DNA of 13,933 bases, taken from assembly GCA_947372535.1 (NCBI GenBank), contig CANBUA010000108.1, forward strand, positions 1 to 13,933, read 5' to 3'. A model generated the notes under the pieces. The model worked only from the letters and a program-made list of their open reading frames with translations, was not told where the DNA came from and did no database searches. The translations under genes and the position numbers were made by a program. Below, piece by piece: positions 5,666 to 13,933 of this stretch (within the stretch, counting starts at the first letter, position 1; every line of letters starts with the position of its first letter). The stretch is from Burkholderiales bacterium. Its GTDB lineage: Bacteria > Pseudomonadota > Gammaproteobacteria > Burkholderiales > Burkholderiaceae.

Positions 5666-8458
5666 ATGCCACTGGCACCCTCCCATCGAGCACTCTGGAT
5701 CAGAGGGGCCATCACGTATGCCGTCTATTTGGCTGCGGGTGCTCTGTCCTTGCTGGTGGCCACCGAAGAACACCACGTCGCCCAGCTCTACATGGCGGCA
5801 GGCTTTGGCCTGGCATTGGTGCTGGGCTGGGGCCGGATCATGGCCGTGGCGGTCGGGTTGGGTTCGGCCAGCGTCACGCTGCTGGCGGCCCTTTGGCTGG
5901 ACCCGACTGAGCTGACGGCCGCCTCGCTGGCGATGATGGGGGTGAGCGGCATCGGGGGTGGCTTGCAGGCCTGGCTCACCGCCCGCTACCTGCAAGGCCC
6001 CGAGGACCGCCGACCTCTGGCCCTGGACACCCTGGGCGAGGTCGTGCGATTTTTGCTGGTGGCAGGGCCGCTGGCGTGCACCGTCAATGCCACCCTGACC
6101 GTGTCGGCCGCCGTGTTGGTGGGCAAGGTGCCCCCCGGGATGTGGCTGCCCACCTTGAGCAGTTGGTGGGCCGGTGATGCCCTGGGGGTGCTCATGGGCA
6201 CGCCCATGATGCTCACACTGGTGGGGCAACCCGCCCGCCTTTGGCGTCAACGTCGGCTGGTGGTCGGCATGCCGCTGCTGGTAGCCACCCTGCTGCTGGG
6301 CTTGGGCATCCGCCAGGTTCAGATCTGGGAGAGCCAGCGCGAGAGTGCCGAGTTCCGGCAACAGACCGAGGCCACGGCCAATGGCGTCAGGCTGCGCCTC
6401 AATGGCTACCTGGCCGCCGTGGAAGCCATCCGCAGCGTGTATGACGCCTCCGACTCGGTCGAGCGCGATGAGTTCAGGCGGGCCACGGCCCACTGGGTCG
6501 CCACCATGCAGGGCATCTTGGCCATTGGCTGGGAAGAGCGCCTGCGCAGCGACCGCCTGGCCGAGTTCGAGGCCGAACAACGCGCCGAAGGGCTGGTGTC
6601 CTACCAGGCCTATGACCTGCCGGGGCACACCCGCCCCAAAGGCCCCGATATCCTGGCCGTGCGTTTCGTGGAGCCCCTCCAGGGGCACGAGCACCTGCTG
6701 GGCTTCAATGCGCTGTCGCGCGATGTGAGCCGTGTCGCCTACCAGCGTGCCGTGCGCGAAAACGCGCCCGTGGTCACGCCCGGCTTCCTGCTGACCGAGG
6801 ACACGGCCCAGCAACTGGGCGTGGTCATCTACCGGGCGGTGTATCGCACGCCACCCCAGGGCGGCCCGATCCTGGAATCGACCAGCATGGGCACGATCTT
6901 CCTGGCCCTGCACATGGACGATGCGATGGCGGCGATCGTCAAAGACATGCCAGGCTACATGGGCGCCTGCCTGGTCGATGTGAGCACCATGCCGCCCATC
7001 TACCTCAGCGGCGACACGTCCTGCAAGAAGGGCGAAGGGCCGCAAGCGCGGTTCAGCACCACCGTGCCCCTGCCCTTCGCGGGCCGCACCTGGGCCCTGC
7101 GCCTGTGGTCCGTCAACCCAGTGCCTTTGCCGGGCGGTGTCTACACTTCCTGGCTGTTCGCCGTGGGCGGGGTGGCCTTTGCCGCCACCTTGGGTGCCCT
7201 GCTGCTGGTCATCACGGGCGCCACCGAGCACATGGCCGCGGCCGTGGACGAGGCGCGCGAACAACGGGCGGCCGCCGAGCGCGCCAACCAGGCCAAGAGC
7301 GAGTTCCTCTCGCGCATGAGTCATGAGTTGCGCACACCGCTGAACGCCATCCTGGGGTTCGCGCAGGTCATGAGCATCGACTCGCTCAACCCCTTGAACC
7401 ACACCCAGCAGAACCGCATCGACCAGGTGCAGCAGGCCGGTTGGCACCTGCTGGACATGATCGACGATGTGCTGGACCTCTCACGCATCGACTCGGGCAC
7501 ACTGAGCCTGCGGGCCGAACGGCTGGCCTTGCCGGTGGTGCTGGAGGCCTCCAGCAGCTTGGTCGTGGCCATGGCTCAGCGCCAGCAGGTGCGGCTTGAG
7601 ATCGATGCCAAGTTGCCACCTGGCTGGGGCGTGCAGGCCGACGAGACGCGCCTGCGCCAGGTGCTCACCAACTTGCTGACCAATGCCGTCAAGTACAACC
7701 AGCCCGGCGGCAGCGTGCGCGTGAAAGCTGCCCTGCTCGCCAACGACAGCCCACAGCCCATGGTTCAGCTGGACGTGACCGACACGGGCTTGGGGATGAA
7801 CCCGGAGCAGTTGAGCCAATTGTTCCAGCCCTTCAACCGCCTGGGCCGCGAGCGCCTGTCGCCCGATGGCACGGGCATCGGGCTGGTGATCAGCCGTCAC
7901 TTGGTGCAGCTCATGGGCGGCGGCCTGGAGGTGGTCAGCGAAGAGGGCGTGGGCTCGACCTTCACCATGACCTTGCCCGCCGCAGCCTTGCACCCGGGCT
8001 TGCCCCATGTGCCGGTCAAACCCATGGCCGATCTGGCACCCGCACCCAGGCACGATCAGGCCGTGCGCCACGTGCTGTATGTCGAGGACAACGATGCCAA
8101 CACGGCGGTGGTGCAGGCGGCCTTGCTGGGCCGCGCCTGGCTGCGGCTGAACGTGGCGGCCACCATCGAGGAAGGCCTGGCCGCCCTGCACGACCGCCTG
8201 CGTGGGCCTTTGCCGGACCTGATCTTGCTGGACGTGCACCTGCCCGATGCCTCGGGGCTGGACTTTCTCAAGCTGGTCAAGGCCAATCCGGAAACCGCGC
8301 TCATCCCGGTGATCATGATCTCGGCCGATGCCATGCCAGAGCAGATCGATGCCTGCCTCAAGGCCGGCGCAGCCTGTTACCTGACCAAGCCGCTGCAGAT
8401 CGGCGCGCTCTTGCAGCAGACCGACGACCTGCTCAACGCCGTGCCGCCCAAAGCCTGA
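5666..8458 (+). CDS. MASE1-CHASE hybrid sensor histidine kinase with C-terminal receiver
   Basis: This inner-membrane hybrid kinase has 930 residues. The N-terminal ~230 residues are a multi-span hydrophobic block with the look of a MASE1 domain. A periplasmic CHASE-type domain follows (about 260-480), then a transmembrane segment (about 490-515) and a short coiled linker. HisKA carries the phospho-acceptor His553 in S-H-E-L-R-T-P. The ATPase domain shows the N box L-T-N-A-V-K-Y-N, G1 D-T-G-L-G-M, F box F-Q-P-F-N-R and G2 G-T-G-I-G-L. The receiver has the acidic pair in Y-V-E-D-N-D, phospho-acceptor Asp856 in L-L-D-V-H, and Lys908 in T-K-P. There is no HPt or output domain, so a separate phosphotransfer partner is expected. 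The ATG at 5666 has no clear Shine-Dalgarno; it was chosen because it directly precedes the first membrane span, and no other ATG lies upstream in frame near it. The ligand is unknown. Confidence 0.9.
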   Translation: MPLAPSHRALWIRGAITYAVYLAAGALSLLVATEEHHVAQLYMAAGFGLALVLGWGRIMAVAVGLGSASVTLLAALWLDPTELTAASLAMMGVSGIGGGLQAWLTARYLQGPEDRRPLALDTLGEVVRFLLVAGPLACTVNATLTVSAAVLVGKVPPGMWLPTLSSWWAGDALGVLMGTPMMLTLVGQPARLWRQRRLVVGMPLLVATLLLGLGIRQVQIWESQRESAEFRQQTEATANGVRLRLNGYLAAVEAIRSVYDASDSVERDEFRRATAHWVATMQGILAIGWEERLRSDRLAEFEAEQRAEGLVSYQAYDLPGHTRPKGPDILAVRFVEPLQGHEHLLGFNALSRDVSRVAYQRAVRENAPVVTPGFLLTEDTAQQLGVVIYRAVYRTPPQGGPILESTSMGTIFLALHMDDAMAAIVKDMPGYMGACLVDVSTMPPIYLSGDTSCKKGEGPQARFSTTVPLPFAGRTWALRLWSVNPVPLPGGVYTSWLFAVGGVAFAATLGALLLVITGATEHMAAAVDEAREQRAAAERANQAKSEFLSRMSHELRTPLNAILGFAQVMSIDSLNPLNHTQQNRIDQVQQAGWHLLDMIDDVLDLSRIDSGTLSLRAERLALPVVLEASSSLVVAMAQRQQVRLEIDAKLPPGWGVQADETRLRQVLTNLLTNAVKYNQPGGSVRVKAALLANDSPQPMVQLDVTDTGLGMNPEQLSQLFQPFNRLGRERLSPDGTGIGLVISRHLVQLMGGGLEVVSEEGVGSTFTMTLPAAALHPGLPHVPVKPMADLAPAPRHDQAVRHVLYVEDNDANTAVVQAALLGRAWLRLNVAATIEEGLAALHDRLRGPLPDLILLDVHLPDASGLDFLKLVKANPETALIPVIMISADAMPEQIDACLKAGAACYLTKPLQIGALLQQTDDLLNAVPPKA

Positions 8459-8479
8459 GGCCTTGGGCCCTGGGCTGGT

Positions 8480-10342
8480 TCAACGCGGCAGGTATTCCGG
8501 CACGAGCTCGTGCAGGCGGGCGCGCCAGGTGGCGGGCGGCATGGTGGTTTCGACCTCGGCCAGCTCGATCATGCGGGCGATCCAGTCGGCGGGCAACTCG
8601 TTCTGCAAGCGGGCCAGGCGCAGGCGCGGATGCGGTGTCGGCAAGGTGGTGTCACCATCAGCCAGCAGTTCCTCAAAGAGTTTTTCGCCTGGGCGCAGGC
8701 CACTGAAGACAATGGGGATCTCGGCCTCGGTGTGGCCGGTGATCTTGATCATTTCACGCGCCAGGTCGGCAATGCGGATGGCCTGGCCCATGTCCATCAC
8801 GAAGACCTGTCCGGTCTCGGCCAAAGCGGCCGCTTGCAAGACCAGTTGCGCCGCCTCGGGGATGGTCATGAAGTAGCGGGTGATGTCCGGGTGCGTGACC
8901 GTGACCGGACCGCCCTTGGCGATCTGCTCCTTGAACTTGGGGATCACGCTGCCGCTGGAGCCCAGCACATTGCCAAAGCGCACGGCCATGAAGCGCGTGG
9001 CCGGGGCTTGAGCCGCCCAATGCGAAACCACCATCTCGGCGGCGCGCTTGGTCGCACCCATGACGTTGGTCGGGTTGACGGCCTTGTCGGTGGAGATCAG
9101 CACGAAGCGTTTGACGGCATGCTCGGCCGATGCCTGGGCCACGCGGTAGGTGCCCAGGGTGTTGTTGCGCACGGCGATCCAGGCGTTGTCGTCTTCCATC
9201 AGCGGCACGTGTTTATAGGCCGCGGCGTGGAAGACCAGATCGGGTGAGTGGGCGGCCATGACGCGGCGCAGGCCACTCAAGTCCTTGACATCGCCCACCA
9301 GGCGGACCAGCGGCAAATGCGGGAAGCGCTCGCTCAAATCCTGCTCGACCTGGTAGAGCGCGAACTCGCTGAGCTCGAACAACACCAGGCGCGTGGGGCC
9401 GAAGCGGGCGATCTGGCGGCACAACTCCGAGCCGATGGAGCCGCCGGCGCCGGTGATCATCACCACCTGCCCGCTGATCAGGCTGGACAGCGAGGATTCA
9501 TCGAGCTGCACGGCTTCGCGGCCCAGCAGGTCATCGGGCTCGACGTCGCGCACGCGATCGATGCGTGAACGGCCTTCGCGCAGTTCATCAGCCGTCGGCA
9601 CGGTGACGACGGGCAGGCCGGTGGCGGTCGCTCGTTCCAGCGCGCGCTTGCGGGTCGCGCCGGAGGCCGAGGGCATGGCCAGAATGATGTGGGTGACGTC
9701 TTCCAGCAAAGCCGTGTCTTCGAGGCGGTCCAGCCCGCCCCACACCGGCACGCCCGCCACGCGGGCGCCATGCTTGCGCACATCGTCATCGAGCAGGCCG
9801 AGCACGGTCCAGCCGCGATGCTGGATGCCGGCGATCAGGAGTTTGGCGGCCTCGCCCGCGCCGAGCACCACCGCGCGCTGGCCAGTCACCTGGCCGCCCG
9901 TGCGGCGAGCCCGCGAGCTTTCATGGGCCATGCGAACCAGGGTGCGCGCCAGCGTCAAGGTCATGAGCGTCATCACCGGGTGCAGGGCCAGCACGGCGCG
10001 CGGCACCTCCACCAGTTGCGCCATCAAGACCACCACGGCGCTGGTCAAGCCGGCTGTCAGGCAGACCCAGCCCAGGCGCGAGACCTCTTGGAAGCTCACG
10101 TAGCGCCAGGCCGCCTTGGGCACACCAAAGGCCCAGGACAGGCTGCTGTAGACCGCCACCACGCCGGCCAGCACCAGGGCGTCATAAGAGGGGCGCTCGT
10201 GCAGCCAGCGCTCCACGCCCATGCGAAACAGGTAGGTGGCGTGCCAGGCCAGCACGATCAGCAAGGCATCGGCCACGAGGACCCACACCTGGCGGCGTAA
10301 GCGCAGGCGGTCCAGCAGGCGGTCAAGGCGGGTCCAGATCAT
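8480..10342 (-). CDS. Membrane-anchored nucleotide-sugar 4,6-dehydratase (WbpM/CapD/FlaA1 large type)
   Basis: Large-type members dehydrate UDP-GlcNAc or related UDP-sugars, an early step towards modified sugars for O-antigen, capsule or exopolysaccharide. The 620-residue protein has about four N-terminal membrane spans (within residues 17-135). A first Rossmann domain of unclear role carries V-L-G-A-G-E-A-A near 160-166. The catalytic SDR domain has T-G-A-G-G-S-I-G-S-E (297-306). Its active site reads Ser417 in I-S-T-D-K, Met428 and Lys432 in N-V-M-G-A-T-K. This is the Ser-Met-Lys arrangement of the large dehydratases, in place of the usual Tyr-x3-Lys. I chose the ATG at 10340-10342; an adjacent GTG at 10345 is in frame. 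It lies 63 bases downstream of the binding-protein gene on the same strand and converges with the hybrid kinase across 21 bases. No glycosyltransferase is visible nearby, so the polysaccharide it serves is unknown. Confidence 0.9.
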   Translation of the reverse strand: MIWTRLDRLLDRLRLRRQVWVLVADALLIVLAWHATYLFRMGVERWLHERPSYDALVLAGVVAVYSSLSWAFGVPKAAWRYVSFQEVSRLGWVCLTAGLTSAVVVLMAQLVEVPRAVLALHPVMTLMTLTLARTLVRMAHESSRARRTGGQVTGQRAVVLGAGEAAKLLIAGIQHRGWTVLGLLDDDVRKHGARVAGVPVWGGLDRLEDTALLEDVTHIILAMPSASGATRKRALERATATGLPVVTVPTADELREGRSRIDRVRDVEPDDLLGREAVQLDESSLSSLISGQVVMITGAGGSIGSELCRQIARFGPTRLVLFELSEFALYQVEQDLSERFPHLPLVRLVGDVKDLSGLRRVMAAHSPDLVFHAAAYKHVPLMEDDNAWIAVRNNTLGTYRVAQASAEHAVKRFVLISTDKAVNPTNVMGATKRAAEMVVSHWAAQAPATRFMAVRFGNVLGSSGSVIPKFKEQIAKGGPVTVTHPDITRYFMTIPEAAQLVLQAAALAETGQVFVMDMGQAIRIADLAREMIKITGHTEAEIPIVFSGLRPGEKLFEELLADGDTTLPTPHPRLRLARLQNELPADWIARMIELAEVETTMPPATWRARLHELVPEYLPR

Positions 10343-10405
10343 CACTCGAAGCGTTGCGTTGGCAAAAACCCGACATTGTGCGCCGGTTCAGCCCGCTTCA
10401 AGCGT

Positions 10406-11725
10406 TCAGCGACGATAGCCTGATGCCAGCATCTTGCGGTCGGCCGCGTTGCGGGCCCGCTCCAGGGCCGGCAGCACCGGGCCGCCATCGACCAACAGGC
10501 GGCTGATCTGCTGGCCCACCGCCGTGCCGATGGCCTGGAATTCGGGGATGCCCACGATCTGCACGCCCAAATAGGGCGATTTGGGCAAGGTGGCATCCAG
10601 CGGATTGGCCGAGGCCATGGCCTCACGCTCGACCTTCGCAGCCGGGTTGGCCGCCATGAACGGTGTCGCGGCATACGTGGACTTGCGCACGCCGGAGGGC
10701 ACGGCGCCCCAACCTTGTTCTTTGGCCACCAGGCGCACGTATTCCTTGGAGGTCGCCCATTTGACAAAAGCCTGGGCCGCTTCCGTCTTGGTGGTGCTGG
10801 CCGGGATGGCCAGGGCCCAGGACCACAGCCAGTGGCTGCCCTTGGCGGTCACCGCCGTGGGCGCCTGCGCGAAGCTCACCTTGCCTGCCACCTGAGAGAG
10901 CTGCGGATCATTGAGGAAGGCGCCCGCCACCGTGGCATCGACCCAGAGCGCGCACTTGCCGTCGCGGAACAGGGCGAGGTTCTCGTTGTAGCCATTGGCC
11001 GCCGCACCGGGCGGGCCATAGCGGCGCAGCAGATCGACATACAAGCCCACGGCTTCACGCCATGGCGCCGTGGTCAGTTGCGCGCGCCAGCCCATGTCGA
11101 ACCACTGGCCCCCAAAGGCGTTGACCATGGTGGTGATCAGCGCCATGTTCTCGCCCCAGCCGGCGCGGCCACGCAGGCAGATGCCGTAAACGCCGCGCTC
11201 AGGGTCGTGCAGTTTGGCAGCCAGGCCCTTGACCTGGGCCCAGCTTGGGTTGGCCGGCAGACTCAGGCCTTTGGCCGCCAGCAAGTCGGTGCGCGCCATG
11301 GTCATGGAGCTCTCGCCATAGAAAGGCGCGGCGACCAGTCGGCCATTGACCGACAGGCCCTGGCGCACGCTGGGCAACAAGTCGTTCATGTCATAGGCGG
11401 CATCGACCGAGATCAACTTGAGCCAGCCCCGCCGGCCCCAGATGGGCGCCTCCAGCAGGCCGATGGTGGTCACATCGAAACGCCCCTCCTTGGAGGCGAT
11501 GTCGCGGGTCACCTGCTGCCTCAGGGCGCCCTCTTCCAGCGTCACCCAGCGCACATCGATGTCGGGATGGGCCTGCTCGAAGTGGTGCGACATCCGCTGC
11601 AGCGTGATCATGTGGCCGTTGTTGACCGTGGCCACGACGAGTTCCGTGGCCGAGGCAGCACCGGCAGCGCAGGCTGCCAGCATCGCCACGACAAATTGTT
11701 TCATCCACATTCTCATGAACCGCAT
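10406..11725 (-). CDS. Periplasmic solute-binding protein, sugar/polyol ABC type
   Basis: This is a cluster-B type extracellular binding protein of 439 residues. A signal peptide ends at about A-S-A/T-E (residue 26) and has no lipobox cysteine, so the protein should be soluble in the periplasm. Segments such as A-T-V-N-N-G-H-M-I, A-P-F-Y-G-E-S-S-M and G-S-H-W-L-W-S-W recall the mannitol/sorbitol-binding group (SmoE/MtlE-like). This ligand call rests on memory of the family and is moderate. ATGs at 11725, 11716, 11710 and 11704 are all in frame. I took the first because a GGGG run stands 4 bases upstream, but any would leave the signal peptide working. No permease or ATPase gene is adjacent: downstream is the dehydratase, and upstream, divergent, a sensor kinase. 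It may serve a transporter encoded elsewhere, or present ligand to the kinase. Confidence 0.85.
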   Translation of the reverse strand: MRFMRMWMKQFVVAMLAACAAGAASATELVVATVNNGHMITLQRMSHHFEQAHPDIDVRWVTLEEGALRQQVTRDIASKEGRFDVTTIGLLEAPIWGRRGWLKLISVDAAYDMNDLLPSVRQGLSVNGRLVAAPFYGESSMTMARTDLLAAKGLSLPANPSWAQVKGLAAKLHDPERGVYGICLRGRAGWGENMALITTMVNAFGGQWFDMGWRAQLTTAPWREAVGLYVDLLRRYGPPGAAANGYNENLALFRDGKCALWVDATVAGAFLNDPQLSQVAGKVSFAQAPTAVTAKGSHWLWSWALAIPASTTKTEAAQAFVKWATSKEYVRLVAKEQGWGAVPSGVRKSTYAATPFMAANPAAKVEREAMASANPLDATLPKSPYLGVQIVGIPEFQAIGTAVGQQISRLLVDGGPVLPALERARNAADRKMLASGYRR

Positions 11726-11786
11726 GGGGCCCCAACCCTAAGGCAAAGCTCCCTCAGGCGCAAGTGGGCACAACAACCGCAAAATC

Positions 11787-11798
11787 ATCACTTGTGAT
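11787..11798. promoter_or_regulatory. Inverted repeat ATCAC-TT-GTGAT, candidate operator
   Basis: A perfect 5-2-5 inverted repeat ends 3 bases before a TATAAT box, so a bound protein would sit within the promoter spacer. It lies in the shared control region of the binding-protein and kinase genes. The regulator is unknown. Confidence 0.4.
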
Positions 11799-11801
11799 TC
11801 A

Positions 11802-11807
11802 TATAAT
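11802..11807 (+). promoter_or_regulatory. TATAAT -10 box, candidate promoter of the sensor kinase
   Basis: This is a perfect sigma70 -10 hexamer in an AT-rich pocket of otherwise GC-rich DNA. No -35 hexamer stands at 16-18 bases upstream, so the promoter may be weak or activator-dependent. It would give a leader of roughly 80 bases before the ATG at 11895. On the minus strand the same pocket reads TTATAT, but no -35 partner for the binding-protein gene was found. Confidence 0.4.
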
Positions 11808-11832
11808 CCTGAGAGGTTTCCAAGCTGATGCA

Positions 11833-11868
11833 GGGTTGAGGTCAGGTCCGCAGCAGGTCCTGCAACCC
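11833..11868 (+). other. Potential leader hairpin upstream of the sensor kinase
   Basis: GGGTTG (11833-11838) can pair with CAACCC (11863-11868), and inside it CAGG (11843-11846) with CCTG (11859-11862), leaving a bulge AGGT on the 5' side. No T-run follows. If transcribed from the TATAAT box at 11802, it would form in the 5' leader of the kinase mRNA. Confidence 0.25.
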
Positions 11869-11894
11869 CTGGCCCCGGAGCAACGTTCTCAATC

Positions 11895-13933
<2,039 letters not shown>

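Noticed and set aside
5480..7447. Long minus-strand open frame (about 655 codons) over the hybrid kinase
   Set aside because: Same antisense effect: low-complexity His/Gly/Gln composition and no recognisable motif, against a well-supported kinase on the plus strand.
8459..8479. GGGCCC-containing stretch between convergent genes as a bidirectional terminator
   Set aside because: Only 21 bases are available and no stem with a T-run can be drawn.
8480..10342. Dehydratase appearing to lack the SDR catalytic Tyr (Met at that position)
   Set aside because: A Ser-Met-Lys arrangement is normal for large WbpM-type 4,6-dehydratases, so this is not a sign of inactivation.

Overview
The window is GC-rich, densely coded chromosomal DNA with codon use and gene content typical of a betaproteobacterium of the order Burkholderiales. 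This is an inference from protein character and from the ctpA-moeB adjacency; no rRNA or other phylogenetic marker is present. I see no mobile element, tRNA, rRNA or CRISPR array. There are nine genes: seven complete, plus a patatin-like gene cut by the left edge and a sensor kinase cut by the right edge.

Left block (1-5543, all minus strand), in order of transcription: a secreted metallo-beta-lactamase-fold hydrolase resembling methyl parathion hydrolase; the periplasmic C-terminal processing protease CtpA with its own likely promoter; MoeB, the adenylyltransferase that activates molybdopterin synthase; a long LOG-family nucleotide phosphoribohydrolase; arginase; and the first 22 codons of a patatin-like lipase. 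The LOG and arginase genes are 4 bases apart and ctpA and moeB are 40 bases apart, so short operons are likely.

Middle (5666-10342): a plus-strand hybrid histidine kinase (MASE1-CHASE-HisKA-HATPase-REC) diverges from the hydrolase gene. It converges, with only 21 bases between stop codons, on a minus-strand membrane-anchored nucleotide-sugar 4,6-dehydratase of the WbpM/CapD/FlaA1 type.

Right block (10406-13933): a minus-strand periplasmic sugar/polyol-binding protein lies just upstream of the dehydratase gene. It is divergent, across a 169-base control region, from a second membrane sensor kinase (periplasmic Cache-like domain, HAMP, PAS, HisKA) that runs off the window. No permease or ATPase for the binding protein is visible. 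The most interesting hypothesis is therefore that the binding protein and the kinase form a ligand-sensing pair, perhaps linked to surface-polysaccharide synthesis. This is inference from gene order only.

The other points worth a second look are the parathion-hydrolase-like active site, an inverted repeat beside a perfect TATAAT box in the right-hand control region, and a terminator-like hairpin in the ctpA leader.
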